Source: Bdellovibrio bacteriovorus str. Tiberius (GTDB taxonomy: Bacteria > Bdellovibrionota > Bdellovibrionia > Bdellovibrionales > Bdellovibrionaceae). From it: a DNA stretch of 64,000 nucleotides. The notes beneath the pieces were generated by a model that saw only the letters and a program-made list of their open reading frames with translations, was not told the DNA's origin and did not search any database. Position 1 is the stretch's first letter; the number at the start of each line of letters is the position of its first letter. Where the stretch lies: positions 2,852,001 through 2,916,000 of the forward strand of contig NC_019567.1 in assembly GCF_000317895.1 (NCBI RefSeq). The letters run 5' to 3'. This document shows positions 17,273 through 24,953 of the stretch, one piece after another. The position numbers and the translations under genes are program-made.

Positions 17273-18282
17273 TATGGCACCCTCCTTAACCAGGAACGGC
17301 CCAAAAGCAGTCCGGCCAGATAAAGAACCAAAGCCCAAATCAGGAAGGGCGGGAATTTTTCAGTGTAATTCGTAAACTTGTTCACATCGATCTTGGTTTT
17401 TTCCAAAGTGTCGATGTCACTAAAGACCCGTTGCAAGGCGCCTTCATTGGTCGCGCGATAGTATTTACCACCGGTGTCCGAAGCCATACGGCCCAGCAGA
17501 TCCTCGTTCACGGTGCTTTCAAACGGCTGATAAGTCTTTACCTTCTGACCAAAGATATCGCGCGAATACACCGGGATGCGCGTCGGACCATCTTTACCGA
17601 TACCGATGGAATAAACCTTGATACCGTAACCCTTGGCGATCTCAAGACCCGTTTCAGGGTCGATGGTGCCAGAGTTATTCTCCCCGTCCGTCATGAAGAT
17701 CATGACTCGGCTGCGGGCCTGGGAATCTTTCAAACGGCCCGCGGCATTGGCCATCGCCACACCCAAAGCGGTTCCATCTTTGATTTTTGCACTGGAAGCA
17801 CTTGAGATCTCATTCACACGCTGCAAGATCATTTGATAATCCAGCGTTGGTGGCACCATGGTGAACGATTCACCGGCAAAGACCACCAGACCAATACGAT
17901 CCGAAGTACGTGCACTGATGAACTTGGCGATGGTTTCTTTCGCCGCTTCCAGGCGGTTCAAAGGCTTCATGTCTTCAATCAGCATTGAATCTGAAACGTC
18001 CAGACAGATGACGATATCGATACCTTCCACATTCTTGCGGATCTTGGTGTTCATTTCCTGCGGACGCGCCAAAGCGACGATCGCAAACACCAAAGCCAGG
18101 GACTTTAAGATCACCGGCAGGTGCATTAAACGGGTGCGCAAGGTCGGCGCCACTGACTTTAGCAGTTCAACCGAGCCAAACTGCAAAGTTGGTGTCTTCT
18201 TTTTTCTTTTCCAGAAATTCCAGATCAGAATCAAAACCAACGGCAGCAGGAACCACAGGGCCCACAATGAATGATAGGTCAT
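17272..18282 (-). CDS. batA: BatA von Willebrand factor A membrane protein
   Basis: A protein of 336 residues. N-terminal segments LWALWFLLPLVLILIWNFW and LPVILKSLALVFAIVALARP precede a VWA domain with the metal site DVSDS at about residue 96 and the supporting DGTALG and TDGENNSG motifs. A C-terminal membrane segment (LIWALVLYLAGLLLG) follows. The start ATGA overlaps the preceding gene. It is the usual partner of BatB. Confidence 0.92.
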   Translation of the reverse strand: MTYHSLWALWFLLPLVLILIWNFWKRKKKTPTLQFGSVELLKSVAPTLRTRLMHLPVILKSLALVFAIVALARPQEMNTKIRKNVEGIDIVICLDVSDSMLIEDMKPLNRLEAAKETIAKFISARTSDRIGLVVFAGESFTMVPPTLDYQMILQRVNEISSASSAKIKDGTALGVAMANAAGRLKDSQARSRVMIFMTDGENNSGTIDPETGLEIAKGYGIKVYSIGIGKDGPTRIPVYSRDIFGQKVKTYQPFESTVNEDLLGRMASDTGGKYYRATNEGALQRVFSDIDTLEKTKIDVNKFTNYTEKFPPFLIWALVLYLAGLLLGRSWLRRVP

Positions 18283-19178
18283 GAGGACACCCTTTCCATC
18301 TTCTCTACCAGAGTGCGGCAGTGGGTGGCCAGATTCAAAACGTCGCTGCTGGAAAGGTTCTGCTTATCAGCGAACGCGTGCTGGTATTCATGGAACAGCT
18401 TCAGCAGGCCTTCGCCCGCTTCGACATAGACGTTGCGATGATACTTTTTAATATCCTTGATCACCAGACGCTCGCTCCATTCCAACGCCGGCACACGGAA
18501 CTGGCGGGTCAGGAAGAGCTTAAACATCTTGTGGGTTTCAACCAGCACCTGATCGATCTCTTCTTTTTTGGCGTCTTTGCCGAAGAAGACCGGATTGGCG
18601 CGCTGAAGGCGGCGATAGTTCTGATGGAATTCATGCAGCGGTGTTTGGGCCGAGTCATGTTCACGCAGACGTTCCAGCATATTGCGTCTTTGAATCACGC
18701 GATAAATCCTGGTGATCGCAATCAAGGCAATCACGCCCAGGAACACCGCCAAGATACCCCAGTAAAGCATCGGAACACCGATGCTGGCAGGCCCGATGGG
18801 GCCGAAAGGTTCCTGTTTTACGGGTTGTTCACCCGGATTTTGCGGCGGAGGCGGCAACACGGAAGTCACACCGTATTGAATCGGCCCCAGGTCCAGCGTC
18901 TGCACGCCGTCACTAAGTTGCAGGTTTTCAAATGGAATATTGCCAGCCGTGTACGCGGTGGCCTTGATATCAGCCAATGTCGGCGAACGGAATTCAAAAC
19001 CCAGAAGCTTGATCTGGTATTTCTGTTCCGGCTTCAGAACAAAATGAAGTTTTTCCTGCTGAAGGTCACGCGGGAATTCCCCGTCACACACCAAAAGAAA
19101 CTCGCGCCCTACGGTGAGCTCGTTGTCTTTCAGTCCCTCGACTGCGGGTATTTCTGCCTTACACTGAATTAAAGCCAT
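18279..19178 (-). CDS. Membrane protein of the Bat operon (DUF4381-like position)
   Basis: A protein of 299 residues without a clear signal peptide. The N-terminal 130 residues look beta-rich and periplasmic or cytoplasmic. One membrane segment at about 138-160 (MLYWGILAVFLGVIALIAIT) is followed by a basic helical region RIYRVIQRRN and a long alpha-helical C-terminal part. In other bat operons this place, between the DUF58 gene and batA, is held by a small DUF4381 protein of similar topology, so an analogous role is inferred. Overlaps with both neighbours (1 and 4 bases) show tight coupling. Confidence 0.7.
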   Translation of the reverse strand: MALIQCKAEIPAVEGLKDNELTVGREFLLVCDGEFPRDLQQEKLHFVLKPEQKYQIKLLGFEFRSPTLADIKATAYTAGNIPFENLQLSDGVQTLDLGPIQYGVTSVLPPPPQNPGEQPVKQEPFGPIGPASIGVPMLYWGILAVFLGVIALIAITRIYRVIQRRNMLERLREHDSAQTPLHEFHQNYRRLQRANPVFFGKDAKKEEIDQVLVETHKMFKLFLTRQFRVPALEWSERLVIKDIKKYHRNVYVEAGEGLLKLFHEYQHAFADKQNLSSSDVLNLATHCRTLVEKMERVSS

Positions 19179-20047
19179 TATCTTCTCTTCTTAAAGAAGG
19201 CCACCAAAGGATTTACATAATCCTCGCTGGACTTCACATCCACACGCTCCACCTGAGCCAGGCGAAGCAGACGATCCCGGGCATCTTTGCGTTTGGCCAC
19301 GGCCTCTTCATACTGGGCACGGAAAGATTGCGAAGACGTGTCGACGGTGACGATTTCCCCGGTCTCTGCATCTTGCACTTCGATCACCCCCATGGACGGC
19401 AGTGAATACTCGGCCGCATCGTTCACCACGCAGGCCACGACGTCATGCTTTCTTCCCAGCAAACGCAAGGACTGTTCAAAGCCCTGATCCATGAAATCAC
19501 TGAATACAAACACCGTCGCGCGTTTCTTCAAGATCCCCTGCAAATAAGAGAACCCGGAGGAAAGCTTCGTGCGATGGCTTTTGGGTTTATAATAGAACAA
19601 ATCACGCAGCAGACGGTGCACGTGGCCCCGCCCCTTTTTCGGCGGAACAAAGTGCTCAACCTGATCACTGAACAACAACAACCCAATCTGGTCGTTGTTC
19701 TTCACCGCAGAAAACGCCAAAAGCGCTGCCATGTGGGTCATGACTTCACCCTTAAAGTAAGGCCCGGTTCCAAAATCACTGGAACCACTGACGTCCACGG
19801 CAAGAATCAGAGTCAGCTCACGCTCTTCCTCGAAAGTTTTGATGTACGGCTTCCCCGTGCGCGCAGTCAGCGGCCACGAGATCGAACGAACATCATCGCC
19901 CGGAACGTATTCCCTGAAATCCGCAAAAGTCATCCCCTGCCCTTTGAAGGCCGTATGGTATTCACCGGCAAAGAGATTGTTCACAAGTCTTCTTGTGTTG
20001 ATCTCCAGCAGTTTGACTTTCTTTAAGACCTCAGGAGGCAGACTCAC
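19178..20047 (-). CDS. DUF58 domain protein of the Bat operon
   Basis: A protein of 289 residues. The family core is clear: RRLVNNLFAGEYHTAFKGQG, FADFREYVPGDDVRSISW and TFEEERELTLILAVDVSGS. The last is a VWA-like strand with a D-x-S-x-S metal site. It is cytoplasmic, with no membrane segment. DUF58 proteins always accompany MoxR ATPases, and the one-base overlap with moxR supports a shared task. The molecular function is unsettled; substrate recruitment to MoxR is the common proposal. Confidence 0.9.
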   Translation of the reverse strand: MSLPPEVLKKVKLLEINTRRLVNNLFAGEYHTAFKGQGMTFADFREYVPGDDVRSISWPLTARTGKPYIKTFEEERELTLILAVDVSGSSDFGTGPYFKGEVMTHMAALLAFSAVKNNDQIGLLLFSDQVEHFVPPKKGRGHVHRLLRDLFYYKPKSHRTKLSSGFSYLQGILKKRATVFVFSDFMDQGFEQSLRLLGRKHDVVACVVNDAAEYSLPSMGVIEVQDAETGEIVTVDTSSQSFRAQYEEAVAKRKDARDRLLRLAQVERVDVKSSEDYVNPLVAFFKKRR

Positions 20048-21039
20048 TATGGCACCTCGACCTGACTTAGGATTTCTTTGATGATGTCATCAGTTCTGAT
20101 GTTTTCAGCTTCGGCTTCGTACGTCAGAATCAGACGGTGGCGCAGAACGTGGTACGCAATGGCCTTTACGTCTTCGGCAGTCACATAACCGCGACCACGC
20201 AGGAACGCATGAGCTTTCGCCGCACGATACAAGCTGATCGTCGCACGCGGAGAACCACCGACATTGATCAGATTCGCAATACGGCTCAAGCCGTACTCGC
20301 CCGGCTTACGGGACGCCATGATCAATTCCACGATGTAGTTTTTGATTTTGTTATCAACATAGATCTGATCCGCACGATGAGCCGCACGCAAAAGATCCTC
20401 TTTCGAGATCACCGGCTGTACTTCCGGTTTTTCGTTCGTGCCCATGCGGTTTAAGATTTCAAGCTCTTCGCCTTTACCCGGGTAAACGACGTTGATCTTG
20501 AACATGAAACGGTCCATCTGGGCTTCTGGAAGTGGATAAGTACCCTCTTGCTCCAATGGATTCTGAGTCGCCAGAACCAGGAAGGGACTGGAAAGTTTGT
20601 AAGACTCATCCCCGATGGTGACTTGTTTTTCAGCCATGGCCTCAAGCAGTGCGGATTGCACTTTCGCTGGCGCACGGTTGATCTCATCCGCCAGAACGAT
20701 GTTCGTGAAGATAGGTCCTTTGCGCGGAGCAAATTCACCGGATTTTGGATTGAAGATCATGGTCCCAATCAAGTCGGTAGGCAGAAGATCCGGAGTGAAC
20801 TGGATGCGTTGGAAATCCAATGAAATGGATTTGGAAACGGTCGCGATGGTCAGCGTCTTCGCCAAGCCCGGCACACCTTCCAGCAGGATGTGGCCACCGG
20901 TCAGAAGGCCCATCATGATGCCCTCCACCATTTCCTTTTGCCCTACGACAACCTTGTTGATTTCAGCCATCATTTTATCAATGAATTGGCTCTCTTGCTT
21001 GATCGCGGCATTCAGGGCCATGATATCGACTTCACTCAC
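20047..21039 (-). CDS. moxR: MoxR-family AAA+ ATPase
   Basis: A protein of 330 residues. The GTG at 21039 is chosen because CAGGAGG lies eight bases upstream; an ATG at codon 7 has no site. Walker A is LEGVPGLAKT, Walker B is LADEINRAP, sensor 1 is ATQNPLEQEG and the MoxR signature PEAQMDRFMF follows. The C-terminal lid helix contains GGSPRATISLYRAAKAHA (sensor 2). MoxR ATPases act as chaperones that help assemble or insert metal into VWA proteins; here the partners should be BatA and BatB. It is the first gene of the operon. Confidence 0.95.
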   Translation of the reverse strand: MSEVDIMALNAAIKQESQFIDKMMAEINKVVVGQKEMVEGIMMGLLTGGHILLEGVPGLAKTLTIATVSKSISLDFQRIQFTPDLLPTDLIGTMIFNPKSGEFAPRKGPIFTNIVLADEINRAPAKVQSALLEAMAEKQVTIGDESYKLSSPFLVLATQNPLEQEGTYPLPEAQMDRFMFKINVVYPGKGEELEILNRMGTNEKPEVQPVISKEDLLRAAHRADQIYVDNKIKNYIVELIMASRKPGEYGLSRIANLINVGGSPRATISLYRAAKAHAFLRGRGYVTAEDVKAIAYHVLRHRLILTYEAEAENIRTDDIIKEILSQVEVP

Positions 21040-21179
21040 GTTCTTGCCTCCTGAGTAGATGAACCTCTCTATTTCACAATTAAGCTAAAAACTACGCAAG
21101 TTTAGAGTGAAATCCCGACGAAAAACTATGCGCCGTTCCTGTACTTGCCAAGGGTCGGGTTTAGTGGGACTAATTTTAT

Positions 21180-21992
21180 ATGATCAACAACAATACAAAA
21201 GTCTGGATATTCATTCTATCAAGCTCTCTGGCCCTGCTGGTACTTGGCTATCAGTTCGGGGAACGTCTGGGGTTGTTGATTGGTTTCTTCTTTGCGGTTC
21301 TTTTGAACTTCTTCGTGTTCTTCTATGGTGAAAGCCGCGTGCTGGCGAAACTGAATGCGCAAAGAATCAAGGGCCAGGATTCCTGGGGTCTGATCGACAA
21401 GGTTCAAAAGATGTCAGCCCAACTGTCCATGCCGCCACCCGCGGTCTATATCACCCCGCATGCGTCGGTGAACGCATTCTGTGTGGGTCATTCCTGGAAA
21501 CGCGGATCGCTGGGTTTCACTGCCGGGCTTTTACAAAAACTAAGCGACGAAGAACTTGAAGCGGTCGTGGCCCATCAAATCTGCCACATTCGCCGCCTGG
21601 ATACTTTCGCATTCAGCGTCAGCAGCACCCTGGCTAATTCCGTCGTGGGTCTGGGGCAGTTTCTGGACAATCTGATCCCTTACAAGCTTCAGTTCTTTAT
21701 GCCTGTGCTGTCCCCGATTGGCTGGCTGATCATCAAACTTGTGGTGGTGGAAAAATCCTTCTTTGAAAATGATCTGATGGCCTCTGAACTTCTGGACAGC
21801 CGCAACCGTCTGGGTGAAGTTTTGTGGCGCATGGAGGGTCTGGCTCAGACCCAGCCTCTGGATATCCCGGCCTGCACCAGTCACCTTTTCATGGTGAACC
21901 CGGAAGGTTTTAGACAAAAGAATCTGTTCCTGAAATCCCACCCGGCCATTGAGGTCCGCTTGCAAAAGCTGATGGGTTATTACCCCATCTGA
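21180..21992 (+). CDS. HtpX/M48-like membrane protein lacking the catalytic Glu
   Basis: A protein of 270 residues with the layout of HtpX: two N-terminal membrane segments (IFILSSSLALLVLGYQF and LLIGFFFAVLLNFFVFF), a cytoplasmic domain with PPPAVYITPHASVNAFCVG, and two later hydrophobic segments. Where M48 peptidases have HExxH, this protein has AHQICHIRRLD, so the catalytic Glu is Gln. The third zinc-ligand motif E-x-x-x-D is also degraded (ENDLMAS). It is therefore probably a pseudoprotease that binds substrates or regulates another protease. It is divergent from the moxR-bat operon and upstream of DUF1844 and degP, a membrane quality-control setting. Confidence 0.82.
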   Translation: MINNNTKVWIFILSSSLALLVLGYQFGERLGLLIGFFFAVLLNFFVFFYGESRVLAKLNAQRIKGQDSWGLIDKVQKMSAQLSMPPPAVYITPHASVNAFCVGHSWKRGSLGFTAGLLQKLSDEELEAVVAHQICHIRRLDTFAFSVSSTLANSVVGLGQFLDNLIPYKLQFFMPVLSPIGWLIIKLVVVEKSFFENDLMASELLDSRNRLGEVLWRMEGLAQTQPLDIPACTSHLFMVNPEGFRQKNLFLKSHPAIEVRLQKLMGYYPI

Positions 21993-22036
21993 CTTGACAG
22001 GATCAGCAGGGAACTCACATTAAAGACGAGGGTCTT

Positions 22037-22285
22037 ATGAACGAAAAAATTGAAGCCTCCTTTTCAGTCCTAATTATGTCTGTTGCATCGTCTGCGATTA
22101 TGGCTATGGGTCTGGCTCCAAATCCTCAAAACGGCGAAGTGAGCAAAGATAAAAATATGGCTCGCTTTAACATCGACCTTTTGGTGGTCCTGCAACAGAA
22201 GACCAAAGGAAATCTGACTGGCGATGAAGCCAAATTTTTGGAAAACTTAATCAGTGATCTGCAAATGAAATTTGTGTCCATGTAA
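22037..22285 (+). CDS. DUF1844 protein
   Basis: A protein of 82 residues that fits the whole DUF1844 family: FSVLIMSVASSAIMAMGLAP, then MARFNIDLLVVLQQKTKGNLTGDEA and LENLISDLQMKFV. The family is widespread in delta-like proteobacteria and Acidobacteria and has no known function. It is 44 bases after the HtpX-like gene and 40 before degP. The last codons and stop are duplicated just downstream (22262-22313). Confidence 0.88.
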   Translation: MNEKIEASFSVLIMSVASSAIMAMGLAPNPQNGEVSKDKNMARFNIDLLVVLQQKTKGNLTGDEAKFLENLISDLQMKFVSM

Positions 22286-22313
22286 GCACAAATGAAATTC
22301 GTGCCAATGTAAG
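22262..22313 (+). repeat. 25-bp tandem duplication of the DUF1844 gene end
   Basis: The copies 22262-22286 and 22289-22313 differ at three positions and are separated by two bases. Each encodes QMKF, two further residues and a TAA stop. The second copy ends in the degP ribosome site (AAGGAG). Confidence 0.8.
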
Positions 22314-22325
22314 GAGAAACTGTCC

Positions 22326-23753
22326 ATGAAGACGCTGTTGGTTCTTATTCTGTCTGTCGCTATGACCGCTCAAGCCCAAACCACGGGCGCGAAGGAACTC
22401 CCGAAAGATCCGCCGAAGATGAATCTGAACGCCGCCCTGCCCGGCAACCTGTTTGTTGAACTGGCCAAGGCCATCAACCCGGCGGTCGTGAATATCTCCA
22501 CCACGGCAATTCCCAAGAACTCTCCGCGCATGCGCGACCCGATGCTGGATATGCTGGAACAGCTTTATGGCTTCCGCATGCAGCAACCCCAGCAACAGCA
22601 ACAGCGCCCACAGCAAATGGGCCTGGGCACAGGCTTCATCATCCGTGAAGACGGCCTGATCATCACGAACAATCACGTGATCGCCGGCGCTGACATCATC
22701 AACGTTCAACTGAGCGAAAAATCCACTGATGTGTATGAAGCAACCCTTGTCGGCAGTGACGAGCGCACTGACATCGCGTTGATCAAAATCACTCCAAAAG
22801 CCAAACTGCCAGTGGCGGTTCTGGGATCCTCCAAAGACGTGGAAGTGGGTGAATGGGTGGCGGCGTTCGGGAATCCGTTCGGTCACGGCCACTCGATGAC
22901 AAAAGGGATTATTTCCTCCAAAGGCCGCGACATCACTGAGATCAATAAAATTCCATTGCTGCAGACTGATGCCAGCATCAATCCAGGCAACTCGGGCGGC
23001 CCGCTGGTGAACACCAAAGGTCAGGTGATCGGCGTGAACTCGGCGATTGATGCAAGAGCGCAAGGGATCGGTTTTGCGATTCCGATTGATGAAGTTAAAG
23101 CCATCTTGCCAATCCTTGAATCCAAGGGCCGCATTGCCCGTGGTTTCCTGGGTACGGCTTTGGGTGACTTGGATCCGGAAGCGGCCGAGTACCTGGGGCT
23201 GGGTGAACTTCGCGGAGCTGTAATCACGCAAGTGTCCCCGGGCAGCCCGGCTTTGAAAGCTGGTTTGAAGATGTATGACATCGTGACCGAGTTTAACGGC
23301 AAGAAAATCAGAACCTCGTTGGATCTGATGGATGCTGTGGCGGACGCCCCTATCGGTCAACCGATCAAAACCAAGATCATCCGCAACAACAAGGAAATGA
23401 CCTTGAATGTGGTGACCTCTGAACGTCTGGACGAAAAACGCGCGGTTCGTGCGGCGACCAAAACCTACGCGGGCCAAAAAGCTCCGTTTGGCTTGGGCTT
23501 CACGGTGATTGATCCGACCACAGAGCTTCGCAAAGAATGGGGCCTGCCGGACGATATGAAACAACCCGTGGTGATCGAGACTGAAAGAAACTCGAACGCC
23601 TCGAAGGGTGGTTTGCAAGTGGGCGATGTGATCCTGGATGTTAATAAACAGCCGGTTGACACCGCGAAGGACGTTTTAAAGGCTCTTAAAAAGGGCAAGA
23701 ACACCCTAAGAATTGCCCGCAACACCCGTATTCAGATCATCAGCATCGAATAG
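22326..23753 (+). CDS. degP: DegP/HtrA-type periplasmic serine protease
   Basis: A protein of 475 residues with a signal peptide (KTLLVLILSVAMTAQAQ). The trypsin-like domain has the triad His in TNNHVI (about 116), Asp in TDIALIKI (about 148) and Ser in NPGNSGGPL (about 222). A Gln-rich insertion QQPQQQQQRPQQ near 80-92 lies at the position of the LA loop. Two PDZ domains follow, about 270-360 (ITQVSPGSPALKAGL) and about 385-470 (SNASKGGLQVGDVILDV). It degrades or refolds damaged envelope proteins. A T-run terminator follows. Confidence 0.95.
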   Translation: MKTLLVLILSVAMTAQAQTTGAKELPKDPPKMNLNAALPGNLFVELAKAINPAVVNISTTAIPKNSPRMRDPMLDMLEQLYGFRMQQPQQQQQRPQQMGLGTGFIIREDGLIITNNHVIAGADIINVQLSEKSTDVYEATLVGSDERTDIALIKITPKAKLPVAVLGSSKDVEVGEWVAAFGNPFGHGHSMTKGIISSKGRDITEINKIPLLQTDASINPGNSGGPLVNTKGQVIGVNSAIDARAQGIGFAIPIDEVKAILPILESKGRIARGFLGTALGDLDPEAAEYLGLGELRGAVITQVSPGSPALKAGLKMYDIVTEFNGKKIRTSLDLMDAVADAPIGQPIKTKIIRNNKEMTLNVVTSERLDEKRAVRAATKTYAGQKAPFGLGFTVIDPTTELRKEWGLPDDMKQPVVIETERNSNASKGGLQVGDVILDVNKQPVDTAKDVLKALKKGKNTLRIARNTRIQIISIE

Positions 23754-23790
23754 TTTGGCCTTCGGAAATTTTAATAAAGAGCAGTGCTTC

Positions 23791-23818
23791 AAAGCCCATC
23801 TTCGGATGGGCTTTTTTA
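23791..23818 (+). terminator. Rho-independent terminator after degP
   Basis: AAGCCCATC and GATGGGCTT pair around a TTCG tetraloop, followed by TTTTT. Confidence 0.95.
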
Positions 23819-23840
23819 TTTTGGCGCTATATAAGTAAAC

Positions 23841-23863
23841 AGCTGCCTCAAATTGAGGCAGCT
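23841..23863. promoter_or_regulatory. 23-bp near-perfect palindrome upstream of spoVG
   Basis: AGCTGCCTCAA and TTGAGGCAGCT flank a single central base. With no T-run and a position about 180 bases before spoVG, it looks more like a dimeric regulator site than a terminator. A further 10-bp palindrome, GACCTAGGTC, lies at 23898-23907. Confidence 0.5.
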
Positions 23864-24044
23864 CGCGGAATTTCAGAAAAAATATAAAAAAACCCTCGAC
23901 CTAGGTCTTTAGTTTTTCTTGGGCTCACCGAGAAGAAATACGGACCATAGTTTGGCTCCAAGATTGCGACAAAAAGGCCGGTCAAACGGCTTTTAGAATG
24001 AGCAACTGTTATTGCAACAAGAACGGCAACAAGAAAGGGACTGT

Positions 24045-24371
24045 ATGAAAGTCACCGAGGTGAAAGTTTTCCCCGTCAATGAGGACCGGCTGAAGGCCTA
24101 CGTCTCGATCACTCTGGACAACTGCTTTGTCGTGAGGGATCTGAAGGTCATTCAAGGAACCAGCGGTTTGTTCGTGGCTATGCCCAGCAAAAAACGCAAA
24201 GACGGTCAGTTCCGCGATATCGCCCACCCCCTGAATCAGGAGACCCGGGCGATGATTGAAGACCTCATATTTGAGGCCTACGAAAAAGAATTAAAATCCA
24301 TGGGCGAAACCCTGGTCAGTCTAAAACGCCAAAAAGCTCCTGGGAGCGACTACGGCAACGACGATTACTAG
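24045..24371 (+). CDS. spoVG: SpoVG family RNA/DNA-binding regulator
   Basis: A protein of 108 residues from the ATG at 24045, which has GAAAGGGA upstream. It matches SpoVG along its length: MKVTEVKVFPVNEDRLKAYV, then SITLDNCFVVRDLKVIQG, LFVAMPSKKRKDGQFRDIAHP and a C-terminal helix. SpoVG was first found in sporulation but is a general site-specific nucleic-acid-binding regulator in many non-sporulating bacteria. The acidic end (GSDYGNDDY) resembles that of other proteobacterial members. Its leader contains two palindromes and a hairpin with AAAAGGCCG/CGGCTTTT near 23972. Confidence 0.95.
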   Translation: MKVTEVKVFPVNEDRLKAYVSITLDNCFVVRDLKVIQGTSGLFVAMPSKKRKDGQFRDIAHPLNQETRAMIEDLIFEAYEKELKSMGETLVSLKRQKAPGSDYGNDDY

Positions 24372-24384
24372 GTTCGACTTGATT

Positions 24385-24522
24385 CACCCTAGGGCCATGG
24401 GGCCGGGGTAGAGTTCCCTGCTCACGCACAACTGGCTGCCTAATGTGGAGGCAGTCAGCAGAGGCGGCTTCAAGCAAAACCCCTGGAATATTTAGCCCGT
24501 CAGATCCCTGACGGGCTTTTTC
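24385..24522 (+). ncRNA. Candidate structured RNA or 3' UTR downstream of spoVG
   Basis: The 120 bases after spoVG are non-coding and contain a strong hairpin (CTGGCTGCCT against AGGCAGTCAG, loop of 7) flanked by G-rich and C-rich sequence (GGGGCCGGGG... and ...AACCCCTGG) that could close a larger helix. The stretch ends at a perfect terminator. I see no match to 6S, SRP, tmRNA or RNase P consensus elements. It could equally be the spoVG 3' UTR. Confidence 0.4.
24494..24522 (+). terminator. Rho-independent terminator
   Basis: AGCCCGTCAG and CTGACGGGCT pair with a 4-base loop, followed by TTTTC. Confidence 0.9.
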
Positions 24523-24638
24523 ATTAAAAGGTTCCCGGTTCTTTTCTAGGCCCATGGCGCATTATCTTTCAACGCATAAAGTCTTTTCTTGATTTTGGGC
24601 CGCAATATCCGTAATTTGGGCCTTCGAACGCATCTTGC

Positions 24639-24714
24639 TGGGGTATCGTCAAGTTGGTAAGACAACAGATTTTGATTCTGTCATTCGCAGGTTCGAGTCC
24701 TGCTACCCCATCCA
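24639..24714 (+). tRNA. tRNA-Gln (anticodon TTG), CCA encoded
   Basis: A full cloverleaf can be drawn. The acceptor stem pairs TGGGGTA with TACCCCA, the D-loop contains AAGTTGGTAA, the anticodon stem CAGA/TCTG encloses TTTTGAT with anticodon TTG, and the T-arm is GCAGGTTCGAGTCCTGC. The CCA end is genomically encoded after a T discriminator, as far as can be read. The 18 bases TTCGAGTCCTGCTACCCC recur inverted 72 bases downstream. Confidence 0.97.
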
Positions 24715-24780
24715 TTTTTCCTTTAAAAAATCAGACAACATAGACACTAAGAAACTCGCTTCGGGCATTGCTACGTCTTC

Positions 24781-24942
24781 GGGGTAGCAGGACTCGAAGA
24801 GAGAGAGCGACCCGAGTCGGATGCGACCTAAGGAGCATTTGATTCAGGGCAGACGGCCACGATGGCCGGCTGAGCGAACGGCCCCGGCTCTGGAAGGTTG
24901 GGCAGGAGCCCAACCTGGGAAGACCGAGTCCCGCTAGGCCCC
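24781..24942 (+). repeat. tRNA-Gln 3'-end-flanked hairpin element
   Basis: The element starts with a perfect inverted copy of the tRNA-Gln 3' end (24781-24798) and ends with a degenerate direct copy (24925-24942, CGAGTCC, GCTA, CCCC). These two arms can pair in one long helix with one mismatch and a two-base bulge. Inside are two perfect hairpins: GGCCA-CGA-TGGCC (24855-24867) and GGTTGGGC-AGGA-GCCCAACC (24896-24915). A T5 run follows at 24948. It is not a convincing protein gene. It may be a tRNA-derived repeat element, a non-coding RNA, or an integration-site remnant. Confidence 0.6.
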
Positions 24943-24953
24943 TCCTGTTTTTC

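Noticed and set aside
22251-23618. Long open frame (455 codons) opposite degP
   Set aside because: It runs against an unambiguous protease gene and shows no family or ribosome site; His/Arg/Phe-rich composition marks it as a shadow.
24731-24913. 60-codon minus-strand open frame after tRNA-Gln
   Set aside because: It is an Arg/Ser-rich translation of the hairpin element; no ribosome site and the DNA structure explains the sequence better.
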